Assembly: GCA_016706685.1 (NCBI GenBank)
Contig: JADJJE010000039.1
Location: 1-37,189 of the forward strand
Reading direction: 5' to 3'
Source of the DNA: Sandaracinaceae bacterium
GTDB lineage: Bacteria > Myxococcota_A > Polyangia > Polyangiales > Houyiibacteriaceae
DNA: 37,189 nucleotides
Part shown: in pieces, positions 10,170 through 19,153 of the stretch
Position numbering within the stretch: the first letter of the stretch is position 1
Layout of the letters: every line of letters starts with the position of its first letter
The notes under the pieces: model-generated
What the model saw: only the letters and a program-made list of their open reading frames with translations
Told to the model about the DNA's origin: nothing
Databases searched by the model: none
Position numbers and translations under genes: made by a program

Positions 10170-13100
10170 TCACAGAGCGGTGAAGTCCGTGTAGTAGATG
10201 TACACGCGGACGTCGGTGATGGAGTTCAACTTAATGTCCTGGTTTACGCGCTCGTCACGCTGGTTGATGACGAGCTCCCAGTTGGTGTTTACGATCGGTC
10301 GATCCCTGAGGCGGTCGTTCCTGTAGACTTCCGCTCCGAAGACACGGACTCCGTTGAAGAACGGATCAACCACCGCGGTGCGTTCAGGGAAACGGTAGTA
10401 CTGATGGATGCCTTCAAGTGGACGAATTGTCCCCGTCCCCGACTGACCAACGTAGATTCGGCCAAGGGTGTCGCCGATGTCGCTGCCCACAACCTCCACC
10501 TCGATGTAGTCAATCTTGTGGTTGCGGGTGAGCGGCGACAGCCGGTCAAGTGCTGTGGCGAACGGAATCGAAATGTGGCCGCGCGGGTTGAGCCAGCGCG
10601 GGTCGGTGAGTTCCACACGCAACATCTCGGTGCGCTCTGCCTGGCTCAGCGCACCAGAGGTGCCCGAGCGTGGAATACGCAGGATGTCATCGCGGAGCGA
10701 CACGATCTCGACCCGACTATCCGGGCGTCCGTTGATGTCCTCAAACTCGTAGTACGCTGTCTGCAGATCAAAGAGGTAGTTCTCCAGATTGTAGTCCCCT
10801 CGGGAGACGAGCCGCACGAGGGTGAGTTCGTCTCGACGAGCGTACGACTGGCTCGTGTAGTACTCAAACACCCGGGTAGCGCGATACGCATCGCGAATCG
10901 CATCATAGAAGGAACGGTCTGCGTTGATGACCGCATCATTCCGGTAGATTCGAACGTTGGGGTCGTTTCGTGCGGCCTCCAGGTCGATCGTCAACTGCTC
11001 CGACTCAGTCTGCTCAGCGATGAGCCTCGTCGCTCGGTTGCGGATGCGATTGACCTCCGCCACCGCGAGGCGAATGTTGATGTCGGCACGCACCATTTGC
11101 AGGTCAGTTTGACGTAGCTGCAGGAGAAGTCGCTGTACCGTGGCGCGGCTATCGGCTTCGACCTGGTCGCACTGGAAGCCTGCTTCGACCAGGATAGAAC
11201 CGCGCTCGAGTTGGGCGATCTCGTCCTCAAGGTCGTTGACATCGCGCTGTGTTGACTGAATTTCAATCTCGTTGATGGCGTAGAGGCCGGTGTAGATCGC
11301 CAGCGCTACGGCTCCGGTAGGGCAGTCTGTCGCGAGTCCGACCGAGCACTTGCCGAGGCTCGCGACCTGCCCGATGAACCCGGTGAAGCGCTCCAACTCC
11401 TGAAGCGACTGCTGCGAGTCGCGGATGGCGTCCTGCAGGCTGAGCTGGTCTCCTCTCACCGTGTAGCGGTAACCCGCCAGATCGGCAGAGACACCACACT
11501 GCTCAGCAGCGCGTTCCGTCTCGATCTCAATCTCATCCCAGACTGTCTGGGCGGCGGCGCGGACACTCCGCATCTCTAGTCGCTGAAGTTCAATGTTCGC
11601 AAGCGCGTTGTGCAGTTCGCCGTTGCCGACGAGTCCGCAGGGATCTCCGAGTGCGCGTGTCGGGGGACTGAGATACCCTAACGTCGGCGTGGCGGCGTAG
11701 ACGTTGCCGTCGTCACCAACAAACGTCCCGCAGATCTCCGCGAGCTGGTTCTCATACGTGTTCCCGATGCGGGTTAGCTCGTTCTGAAACGCCACGGCGT
11801 CTGTCTCGAACGAGCGATTCGAAGATATCGCAAGATCTTCACGCTGACTGGCCGTGGCGGCCGACTGCTGCGCGCGCGCAATCATCGCTTCGAACGAGTT
11901 GGGGCCACCTGGCGCCAGAGGCGGCAACGGAATGTAGTCCGGGCTGAAGCCGAAGTAGTTGATCTCGTCGGTGAGGTTCGCGTAGACCTCTCGCATGTCC
12001 AAGAGCGCGATTTTGTAGACGGTCGCGGACTGCTCTAGCGCCAGATTGATCTGTGACTGCTGCGTCGCGTTGGCCGCAGATGCTGTACTCTGCATTAGCC
12101 GAGCAACGACCAGTGACTCGAGGTAAGCGGAGGTATAGGCCCTCTCGACTGCGAAGCGCGCGAGGTCCGCACGGTTGAAGCTCTGATAGCGCTTGGCCAC
12201 CTCGCTCCACGCGCGCGCCGCTTGGCTGGACGCGCGGAGAACCTTTTGGAAGTAGCTCGTCACCGTTGCAGCGTCGATGAACCGCCGGCCCGCATCCTGC
12301 TCGCCCGTTCGCTCGATGGAAGCCCAAACATAGGGGCTGAGGGCGTAGAAGCGGTCGAGGACCATCTGGTAGTACTGAGCCGACTGATAGAGGCTGTACA
12401 TTTCGAATCCGGCCACGCCGGCAAGATCGATCCCACCTGGCTCAAAGAGCGAGCCCTGAAAGCTCACCTGTGATGAGCCTGCGAGATCAAAGCGAGACTG
12501 AAACGCCCGGGTGAACGCCTCGTCGCCAAGCATGACCAACAGCTCTGCGTTCAGCTGCTCAAAGCCCTCTGTGCGAAACGGAAGCGCCGCGAGAGGATCG
12601 ATGGTTTGGTCATAGGAGAAATTTCTTGCTAGGTACCGCCGCAGGTCGCTCTGCGTCGCCGCACTGAGGTTGCTGAAGTGGCGGTCGAAGACGTACGCGA
12701 GACAGTCGGTCCTACCGCGGATCTCTTCGATGGCGACCGGGTCGTAGCAGTAGGGAACGGCATTGGAGTTCGACTGGCAAACCGCAGGCGTGAAGCCGAT
12801 ATTGCGCCCCTGCCGATTGCGGAATTGTGTCTTGTATCGGAAGGCGCGGTCAATGGTTGTGGCCAAGGGGACGTAGACGGGGGCGCCGGGGCCGAGGGGC
12901 TCGTAGAACGTCTTGCGGCTGGTCGCTCCCGTTTCCGAGTCATGGCCCCGAATCAGATCGGTGCGGACTTCCTCGCAGTACACGCCGTCGACGTCACATC
13001 GATATGGAGGTTCGATCGTGACTTGGGGCGATACGGTCGGGTCGGCGAGCCAAGCATCCAGAGTAGCCTGGCACGTACCGCTGGACTGGCAGGGGAGGGA

Positions 13101-15602
13101 TTGCATATAGCCGGCCGCGACGTTTCGGCGGAAGTAGGTAGCGTTGCTTCCGACGGGACACGCTTCGCGGAAGCCAGGGTCATTGCCACCGTCGATCCGA
13201 CCTGTGTCATGACAAAGGTAGTGCATCTGCGCGGTGGGTATAGCCGTTGGGCCCGGCCCGGCAGTGGCAGTTCCCGAGAGAAGCGCGCCAACGGCGCTGT
13301 TAGCGTTGCCCGCCGTGATCCCCCCCGGAAAGCCGATTCGCCCCAACACCTCGGGCGAGCAGCCGGCGATTTCTTCCAGAGGAACACTCCCGGTCCGTGT
13401 CTCCGCCTGAACGGTGCCGACGAAGTCGTCGTCGTCCAGCTCGGCGGTTCCGCGAGAGAGCACCATCAAACCGTATGCGGTCAGACCACCCGCGGTTGAA
13501 CTCGCACCGAAGAACTCTTCGGCAAACGTCTCACGAAACACTAGGTAGAGCTGCTCTTGGTTGATCAGCACACCGTCGACGAGCTCGAGCCTGCGCTGAC
13601 GACTCTGGCCGTCGGGGATGGGGTTGGAGCCCGCGAGGCTGAGATTGACCAGCGCCTCATCCTCGCCGAGGCCAAGCGGCTGCAGAGAGTCTCGGCACTC
13701 GGAACGGAAGTAGGCGCCCGCTTCCGCGTCGAACTCGACAAGGTCGTGGAAGCCGGGCACAAGCCAAGGAACTTGAACCCGCTCGAAGCCGCTCATCGTC
13801 CCGAGCCGGGAGCACTCCGTGTCGTTGGCGGTCGGACGGTACCGGCCTCCTACGACGACGCTGGCCTCCATCGACTCTACGAACGCTAGACAGGCGGAGC
13901 CGAGGCCGGGAGCGCACGCGGTCGGATCGGTAGCAAAATGAAGGTCGACCTGGGGATTGCCCGCGTAATGGAGGGATTGGTCGGTCGCAATGCGACCGCG
14001 CAACGCCATCGACCCGTTCGGTGCGAGGTCGAGAGCGATTGGCATCTCCACCACCCCAGACGGTATGGGGTACTGTGTCAGGTCGGTGGAGTAGCTGACA
14101 ACACCGGTCGTGTTCGAGAATGGGTAGCAAGCTGCGCTGGGGCACGCCGATTGGATGCTTGGCCATCGCCACGTGCCGTTGACGGTCGAAGTGACGATTG
14201 CGTTGAGCTCCGGCACGCTCATGCCCGAACGCACCTCAGACCATTTCCGAATGAACGCGTTCCCGACATCAATCCCGGCGGTGGTCGCAGGCATTGTCCG
14301 ATCCGCTTCCCACAAGGGAAGGTTCTCTTCTCCGAACTGGGTAAAGTAGTAGACTTTCCCGGCCCAGCGACCCCGAGGATCAGTGGAATACTCCAGGTTG
14401 ATTCGCCTTTCGCCGAGGGGACTCTCGATCAAGAGGACGCCAGTCCAGCGGAGGGGGACCTGGTTCGTCGCGTTGCGGAGTTCGACGATGGCCTGACCAC
14501 CACTCCCAGGCACTCGAACGAGGTACTCGTTGACATTGAGTGGAGCACCAACCGCGCCGATTCCGAGCCAATGCATGGGGTTCACCGTGACTTCCACGTC
14601 CGAAGCACCCGGCTCCGTGTGGCTCACCTTGCGCACCGTGAAGTCAATGGAATGCGGCCCGTCGTTGGTGATAGTCAGCGTGCGGGAGCGCCGATTGTTA
14701 GTGAACTCAAGGAAGTCGACGTTCACCTCGTAGGACCCCGGCGATGCGGGGGAAATCCCGGAGGTTGGTAGTACTTCGGGCATGCAATACCCGAAGTCGC
14801 TGTCGACGAGCTGACACGTGGTCCCAGCGCTGCAGTCCGCTTCGACTTCTGCCGCGCAAGGTACCCTGCACGCATGCCGGTAGCAGCGCGCCATGCCGCC
14901 GCACTCGGAGTCGTACTCGCAGTTCGAGTAGCAGGACCCTCCGATACACGCTTGGAAGTCCGGACAGTCGGCGTCACGACTGCAGGATCGCGCTGACTCG
15001 CCATCAACAACGCAGGAGCCGTTGGTGCAGGCAGCGCCCTCAAAGCACCCTTCCATGAGTCCCTCGGCGGAACACGCGCGATAGGTCCCATCTTCTGCGA
15101 CGAAGCCGCTCGTGCAGGGTGAATAGCACTTGGGATCAGCTGGAACAACGACGTTTGTCCCATTCGTGCAGATGTCCATCTCACACGACAGTTCTCCGGA
15201 ACAAGTTCCGTTACCGAAGCAACTGCAGCCCTGCGAGCCGGGTTCGCAAGACGCACAGACATTGTCTGGACCGCACAGAAATCCCGTTTCGCATGTCCGG
15301 TTGGAGTAGCACGGCTGCCCTCCCTGGCCCGTCGCGTCCTGGCAGTAGTTCCGCGCGTTGCAGACAAGACCGTCGCCACACGCTCCACCGTCGCAGGGGC
15401 ACCCTTCGACACCGGAGGACTCGCAGTCGGCCGCCTGGCAGATGTCGTTGGTGCAAACCAGCCCGCTGCTGCAGCCTCCCCCTGAAATGCAGCCGCAACC
15501 GGGAGTCCCTTCCTCGCAGGCTACCGGCTCGCCGCTGTCACCGCAGCCAAACAATGCCATCGTCCCGACCGACAAGAGAAATGCTGCCGCTAGGCGGGTC
15601 AT
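10170..15602 (-). CDS. Giant TcA-like lipoprotein with cysteine-rich N-terminus and coiled-coil/hydrophobic-hairpin pore region
   Basis: The ATG at 15602 is preferred because AGGGGA lies six bases upstream; the ATG at 15617 has no such site. The signal MTRLAAAFLLSVGTMALFGC puts the lipidated Cys at 20. Residues 20-270 hold at least three CxCxxGxCxxGLxC-type modules and further Cys pairs. A beta, Ig-like segment follows (FLEFTNNRRSRTLTITNDGP). From about 1040 to 1620 the protein is almost all helix. A hydrophobic hairpin at about 1403-1443 (FTGFIGQVASLGKCS, TGAVALAIYTGLYAINEI) sits between heptad-rich helices, the layout of alpha-helical pore formers. The last ~60 residues, with NTNWELVINQRDE and NSITDVRVYIYYTDF, resemble the C-terminal TcB-binding end of TcA proteins (W-x-L ... 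IsDVilhirYT). Total length is 1,810 residues, shorter than most TcA. It is first in the operon that ends with the TcB/RHS gene. The TcA relationship is inference from motifs and context. Confidence 0.6.
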   Translation of the reverse strand: MTRLAAAFLLSVGTMALFGCGDSGEPVACEEGTPGCGCISGGGCSSGLVCTNDICQAADCESSGVEGCPCDGGACGDGLVCNARNYCQDATGQGGQPCYSNRTCETGFLCGPDNVCASCEPGSQGCSCFGNGTCSGELSCEMDICTNGTNVVVPADPKCYSPCTSGFVAEDGTYRACSAEGLMEGCFEGAACTNGSCVVDGESARSCSRDADCPDFQACIGGSCYSNCEYDSECGGMARCYRHACRVPCAAEVEADCSAGTTCQLVDSDFGYCMPEVLPTSGISPASPGSYEVNVDFLEFTNNRRSRTLTITNDGPHSIDFTVRKVSHTEPGASDVEVTVNPMHWLGIGAVGAPLNVNEYLVRVPGSGGQAIVELRNATNQVPLRWTGVLLIESPLGERRINLEYSTDPRGRWAGKVYYFTQFGEENLPLWEADRTMPATTAGIDVGNAFIRKWSEVRSGMSVPELNAIVTSTVNGTWRWPSIQSACPSAACYPFSNTTGVVSYSTDLTQYPIPSGVVEMPIALDLAPNGSMALRGRIATDQSLHYAGNPQVDLHFATDPTACAPGLGSACLAFVESMEASVVVGGRYRPTANDTECSRLGTMSGFERVQVPWLVPGFHDLVEFDAEAGAYFRSECRDSLQPLGLGEDEALVNLSLAGSNPIPDGQSRQRRLELVDGVLINQEQLYLVFRETFAEEFFGASSTAGGLTAYGLMVLSRGTAELDDDDFVGTVQAETRTGSVPLEEIAGCSPEVLGRIGFPGGITAGNANSAVGALLSGTATAGPGPTAIPTAQMHYLCHDTGRIDGGNDPGFREACPVGSNATYFRRNVAAGYMQSLPCQSSGTCQATLDAWLADPTVSPQVTIEPPYRCDVDGVYCEEVRTDLIRGHDSETGATSRKTFYEPLGPGAPVYVPLATTIDRAFRYKTQFRNRQGRNIGFTPAVCQSNSNAVPYCYDPVAIEEIRGRTDCLAYVFDRHFSNLSAATQSDLRRYLARNFSYDQTIDPLAALPFRTEGFEQLNAELLVMLGDEAFTRAFQSRFDLAGSSQVSFQGSLFEPGGIDLAGVAGFEMYSLYQSAQYYQMVLDRFYALSPYVWASIERTGEQDAGRRFIDAATVTSYFQKVLRASSQAARAWSEVAKRYQSFNRADLARFAVERAYTSAYLESLVVARLMQSTASAANATQQSQINLALEQSATVYKIALLDMREVYANLTDEINYFGFSPDYIPLPPLAPGGPNSFEAMIARAQQSAATASQREDLAISSNRSFETDAVAFQNELTRIGNTYENQLAEICGTFVGDDGNVYAATPTLGYLSPPTRALGDPCGLVGNGELHNALANIELQRLEMRSVRAAAQTVWDEIEIETERAAEQCGVSADLAGYRYTVRGDQLSLQDAIRDSQQSLQELERFTGFIGQVASLGKCSVGLATDCPTGAVALAIYTGLYAINEIEIQSTQRDVNDLEDEIAQLERGSILVEAGFQCDQVEADSRATVQRLLLQLRQTDLQMVRADINIRLAVAEVNRIRNRATRLIAEQTESEQLTIDLEAARNDPNVRIYRNDAVINADRSFYDAIRDAYRATRVFEYYTSQSYARRDELTLVRLVSRGDYNLENYLFDLQTAYYEFEDINGRPDSRVEIVSLRDDILRIPRSGTSGALSQAERTEMLRVELTDPRWLNPRGHISIPFATALDRLSPLTRNHKIDYIEVEVVGSDIGDTLGRIYVGQSGTGTIRPLEGIHQYYRFPERTAVVDPFFNGVRVFGAEVYRNDRLRDRPIVNTNWELVINQRDERVNQDIKLNSITDVRVYIYYTDFTAL

Positions 15603-15608
15603 GTGTCG

Positions 15609-15614
15609 TCCCCT
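15609..15614 (-). promoter_or_regulatory. Ribosome-binding site choosing the start at 15602
   Basis: On the minus strand AGGGGA stands six bases before the ATG at 15602. The alternative ATG at 15617 lies upstream of this site and has no comparable sequence. The downstream start also places the lipobox at the normal distance. Confidence 0.6.
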
Positions 15615-15899
15615 CATGCTTCGAGGGCGCCCTGCCCTCTCATTTCGCGGACATATTGGCGGAGGTATCGCGCCAAGTCAACAGCTTTCTTCCACGAGTA
15701 GAATAGGTTCGCGCGCGCCGCTCATAGGTATCATGAATCATCGACATGAGGTGTTCGAATAGTTTACATATAGAGTGTTCTGCGCAATACGCTGTCGGTC
15801 ACCGCGCATGAAGCCCCTGCCGGCCTTGTCAGAGTGGCACGACCGGGGCTTTGGGTGCCAGCGCTATCGGCGAATCTGCCACGGCGAGCGACGCGGACG

Positions 15900-15918
15900 G
15901 ACCGGTGCACTGCCGGTC
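15900..15918. repeat. Hairpin downstream of the IS91-family transposase
   Basis: GACCGG and CCGGTC form a perfect six-pair stem around a seven-base loop, 24 bases beyond the transposase stop. IS91-type elements carry hairpins near the replication-origin end, which lies 3' of the transposase. The position fits, but no comparison with a second copy is possible here. Confidence 0.3.
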
Positions 15919-15941
15919 TTGCGGTCGGTCGCTCGTTGGGG

Positions 15942-17435
15942 TCACCAGGGGTCGTTGGGGTCGAGCTGGGAGAAGTCGTCTTGCGCGTCGGCGAGGGCGT
16001 GCTCGTCGGGCTCGTAGCGGAGGTCGGACTCGAGCGGGGACGAGCGGGCGCGGGGCTCAGGGGTGTCGAGGCCTTGGTGGCGCAGGATGCGTTGGATGCT
16101 CGAGTGGTCGAGGACGGTGGCCACGTGGCGCATGCGGCCGCCGCAGTGGGGGCAGGCCAGGACGTCCAGGCCGAAGCTGTGCCGCATGAGCTCGGCCCAG
16201 GCGGTGTTGCGGGGCTTGGGGGACTGGGCCGGGCGGGCGCGCTTCCGCAGGATCACGCCCGGGCGCTGGTAGGCCACCGCCAGGGGGCGGAGGCGGGCGT
16301 TGGCGGCGAAGAGGCCGCCATAGAGCAGGGTGTTGACCCTCGGCGGGGGGACCAGGGCGACCAGACGGTCGATGAAGCGGTCGGGGGTCAGGAGTATCTG
16401 GGTGGTGCCGTCGCGCCACGGTGTCTTCAGTGTCAATTCCACGCTGGTGGAATGGATCGTCATTCGGGTTTCCTTGAGGGGCGGACGCAAGATGTAGCGG
16501 ACGAGCTGCTCGAGGCTGGCGCGCGCTCCCGCAGACACGGTGACCTGCGCGTCGAGGTCAAAGCCGTCTTCGTGCGCCTTCCGCCGCGCAAACGTGCTGG
16601 GGGTTTGTGGCTTTCCATTGCGGAGGCGCTGTGCGCCCTTGTGGAAGACTCCCTCGCCGTAGAGCTCGCCCATGCCGAGCAGGAGCTGTTGGGCGTCCCA
16701 GTCGTCGTCCTCGCCGGGTCCGAGGCCCAGGTTCTCCAGCAACAAGACCACGCGCCGCTTGATGTCGGCCACCAGAGCCGCGAGTTCGGCCTGCGTGGGC
16801 GGAGCGGCGAGTAGGAACACCAGCTGCCCGTCGCTGCGCTCGTAGAAGCTGCCGTCCGTGTAGAGGGCGTGGAAGTGCACGTTGAGGTTCAGCGCACCGC
16901 CAAAGCGCTGGATGGCCATGACGCTGCCCGGCCGGGCACTGTCGTGCTGGCCTGGGGGGCCCAAGCTGGCCGCACGGGATCGGTACAGGGCGTCGATGGC
17001 GACGCGGGCGATCCGCCAGATGGCGAGGGTAAGCTCATGGTTGTGCGCCATGCGCCAGCGCAGCGCGTGCGGGAACGACAGCACCCACTGGCGGTACGGG
17101 ACCGGCGGCAGGACGTTCTCGACCAGGTGCTTGGCCTGGTACGCCATCTTGCGGCCCACGCAGCGGGGGCAGAAGGCGCGCTGCTTGCAGCTGAGGGCCA
17201 CGAGGCGGCTCTGGGCGCAGTCGTCACAGCGGAAGCGGGCGAAGCCGTGCCTGAGAATGCCGCATCGCAGGAAGCCACGGAGAGTATCGACCACGAAGCC
17301 TGGCAGCGGGCGCTCGGCGCGGGCTTCCAGGTAGCTCTCGAGCTTGTCGCTGAGGACCTGATGGAGCGGGCCGGCGCTCGGGTCTCGACGCTCGTAGGTG
17401 AGTGGGCAGGGTGGTGCAGCGAAGGCGGCGGGCAC
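15942..17435 (-). mobile_element. IS91-family HUH transposase, apparently intact
   Basis: This gene encodes a 497-residue rolling-circle transposase. The N-terminal zinc-binding region has Cys at about 70, 73, 83, 89 and 92 (FRCDDC ... SCKQRAFCPRC). The HUH metal-binding motif is NLNVHFHALYTDG (about 183-195). A catalytic Tyr lies in QLVRYILRPPL (about 314). The C-terminal CPHCGGRMRHVA motif is also typical of IS91 transposases. The length is normal and no frame is broken, so it may be active. Elements of this family leave no target duplication and can move neighbouring DNA by one-ended transposition. The ends were not defined. It lies directly upstream of the toxin-like operon, so it could be linked to that region's acquisition or could affect its expression. 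Confidence 0.9.
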
Positions 17436-17452
17436 CGGCGCGGGTGCTGCAA

Positions 17453-17467
17453 CCGACGTTCCGTCGG
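17453..17467. repeat. Short perfect hairpin upstream of the transposase
   Basis: CCGACG and CGTCGG form a six-pair stem with a three-base loop, just 5' of the transposase start. It may belong to the terminus side of the element or to the 3' end of the neighbouring dehydrogenase transcript. A cluster of three GGCGCCC motifs follows at about 17509-17542. Confidence 0.25.
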
Positions 17468-17557
17468 ACCACGCGCGAGTTCAACCAAGTGTTGCGCCGC
17501 TCTCGAAGGCGCCCGCCGGCGCCCACTTGGCGCCCGCCAGGGCCACCCCAGCCCACC

Positions 17558-18319
17558 TCAGACTCGCTTCAAGATCTGCCGGCGCACCGACTCCGGCAGC
17601 AGCGACGCCGCCCGCACGGGCCACGCGATGCGCTTGGGGAACATGGCGTGGTCGGTGCCGTGCTCGATGGCGTGCACCATCTCGCGCACCGCGCGGTCCT
17701 TGTCGATGATGAGCGCCTTCACGGGCACCTCGTCGGGGTCCAGGCTGTCCGTGTAGGTGAAGCCGGGATAGAGCGCCACGAAGCGGATGGGCGTGTGCGC
17801 CAGCTCGATGCGGCACGTGTCGAAGAGCGTGCGCCCGGCCGCCTTGGCCGCGCTGTACGGGCCCGACTTGGGCAGGCCGAAGGTGCCTGCGGGCGAGCCC
17901 GTGTAGGCGATGGTGCCGCCGCGCTCTTTCATGAGCGCGATGACCGGGCACAGGAAGTTCACGAACGTGTCGAAGTTCTTGGCCATGATGTCCAGCACCA
18001 CGCTGGCCGTGGCCTCGGGGCTGCCCATGACGGTGGGTGTGCCGCCCCCCGCGTTCAGCACCGCCACGTCGATGGCGCCGAAGCGGGCCACGCCCTGCTC
18101 CACCACGCGCGCACACGCCTCGGTGTTGGTGGCGTCGGCCGCGATGGCCAGGCAGCGGCTCCCCCCGCGCTCCACCTCGACCGCGAGCTCGTCCAGCAGC
18201 TCCTTGCGCCGCGCGGTCACGATGAGGTTGTTGTCCCCTCCAGCGAGCGCGAGGGCCAGCGTGCGCCCGAGCCCCGAGGAGGCGCCGGTGATGAGGATGG
18301 TCTTCTGGGTGAGCTTCAT
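17558..18319 (-). CDS. Short-chain dehydrogenase/reductase
   Basis: A 253-residue classical SDR. The NAD(P)-binding motif TGASSGLG is at residues 11-18, with the adenine-ring Asp at 62 (ADAT) and NAG at 89-91. The catalytic Ser is in TGSPAG (about 142), and YSAAK places Tyr155 and Lys159. Arg37-Arg38 after the second strand (TARRKE) suggest a preference for NADP(H). The substrate cannot be read from the sequence. It is a cytosolic oxidoreductase. It is transcribed divergently from the ParA-like gene, separated by 113 bases, with no obvious partner genes. Confidence 0.9.
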   Translation of the reverse strand: MKLTQKTILITGASSGLGRTLALALAGGDNNLIVTARRKELLDELAVEVERGGSRCLAIAADATNTEACARVVEQGVARFGAIDVAVLNAGGGTPTVMGSPEATASVVLDIMAKNFDTFVNFLCPVIALMKERGGTIAYTGSPAGTFGLPKSGPYSAAKAAGRTLFDTCRIELAHTPIRFVALYPGFTYTDSLDPDEVPVKALIIDKDRAVREMVHAIEHGTDHAMFPKRIAWPVRAASLLPESVRRQILKRV

Positions 18320-18432
18320 GGTGGCGGTCGAGCCTCGCGGGTGGAGGGAGGGCTGTACTCGGAGCGCCCCCAGAATTCAATCCCGGCCCGTGTTTGCTTG
18401 ACCAGAGACCCCAAAGGGCCGACACCCCACCC

Positions 18433-19128
18433 ATGAGCACGGTTCACTTGGTCGGCGGTGAGAAGGGTGGCGTCGGCAAGTCCGTCGTGTCGCGCGTCTT
18501 GGCGCAGTGGTTCATCGATCACGAGCAGCCCTTCGTGGCGGCCGACGCAGACACGTCGCACGGGGCGCTGCTGCGCTACTACGCGCAGTTCGCGCAGGCC
18601 ATCGACCTCGAGTCGTTCCCCAGCGCCGACCAGATCATGGACCGCGCCCTCGGGGCCGACCGCCGCGTGCTGGTGGACCTTCCGTCGCAGAGCGCCCGGC
18701 TGCTCAAGCGCTGGATGGACGCCGGTGACGTGGTGGCGTTCGCCAAGGAGATGGGCGTGCGCCTGGTGTTCTGGCACGTGAGCGACGGTGGCTTCGACTC
18801 CGTGAACCAGCTCACCCGTGTGGCCGAGACCTTTGGTGACACCGTGAGCTTCGTGGTGGTGAAGAACTTCGGGCGCTCGTCGGACTTCAGCCAGCTGGAC
18901 GGGTCGCCGATCCTCAGCTCGATGCGTGAGCGCGGCGCGCGCGTGGTGGACCTGCCGGCGCTGGACGCCACCACCATGTACAAGATCGACCGCTTCGGCT
19001 CGAGCTACTGGGCCGCCATCCACTGCGTGGAGGGTGAGCTGTGCCTCTCGCCCATGGAGCGTCGTCGCGCCGAGCGCTGGCTCGCGCAGACGTACGCCGC
19101 GCTCGGTCCCGTCGCCGACCTGCTGTAA
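18433..19128 (+). CDS. ParA/MinD-superfamily ATPase (solitary)
   Basis: A 231-residue P-loop ATPase. The deviant Walker A box GGEKGGVGKS (8-17) with its signature Lys marks the ParA/MinD group. The following VAADADTSHG and VLVDLPSQ match the A' and Walker B regions. There is no N-terminal DNA-binding extension and no ParB or centromere-like repeats nearby. It is therefore not a plasmid partition cassette as seen here. It is closer to the small MobD/VirC1-like or cargo-positioning ATPases, but that is inference. ATG at 18433; a Shine-Dalgarno sequence is not evident. Confidence 0.8.
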   Translation: MSTVHLVGGEKGGVGKSVVSRVLAQWFIDHEQPFVAADADTSHGALLRYYAQFAQAIDLESFPSADQIMDRALGADRRVLVDLPSQSARLLKRWMDAGDVVAFAKEMGVRLVFWHVSDGGFDSVNQLTRVAETFGDTVSFVVVKNFGRSSDFSQLDGSPILSSMRERGARVVDLPALDATTMYKIDRFGSSYWAAIHCVEGELCLSPMERRRAERWLAQTYAALGPVADLL

Positions 19129-19130
19129 CG

Positions 19131-19153
19131 CGGGCCTGGCCGGCGCGCGCCCG
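19131..19153. terminator. Possible bidirectional terminator between convergent genes
   Basis: CGGGC and GCCCG flank a GC-rich loop in the 25-base gap between the convergent ParA-like and oxygenase genes. The stem is short and no T-run follows, so the call rests mostly on position. Confidence 0.2.

Larger units (their letters stand above)
15603..15941 (-). promoter_or_regulatory. Intergenic region upstream of the toxin-like operon; probable promoter and IS flank
   Basis: No gene is seen in this gap. It must contain the promoter of the 15.6-kb minus-strand operon. Two weak minus-strand candidates are visible. One is TTGACT at 15676-15681 with an AT-containing box 17-20 bases further on. The other is the AT-rich stretch at about 15750-15790, containing TATATG and TAAACT. 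The part nearest the transposase gene holds AAGCCCC and GGGGCTT in inverted order and a perfect GACCGG/CCGGTC hairpin at 15900-15918, possibly part of the IS end. A CAAG tetranucleotide at 15674-15677 matches a target sequence known for IS91. The exact IS boundary cannot be set from this sequence. Confidence 0.35.

Noticed and set aside
15834..16814. Plus-strand frame across the transposase gene
   Set aside because: The minus strand encodes a complete IS91-family transposase with zinc-binding and HUH motifs; the plus frame has none.
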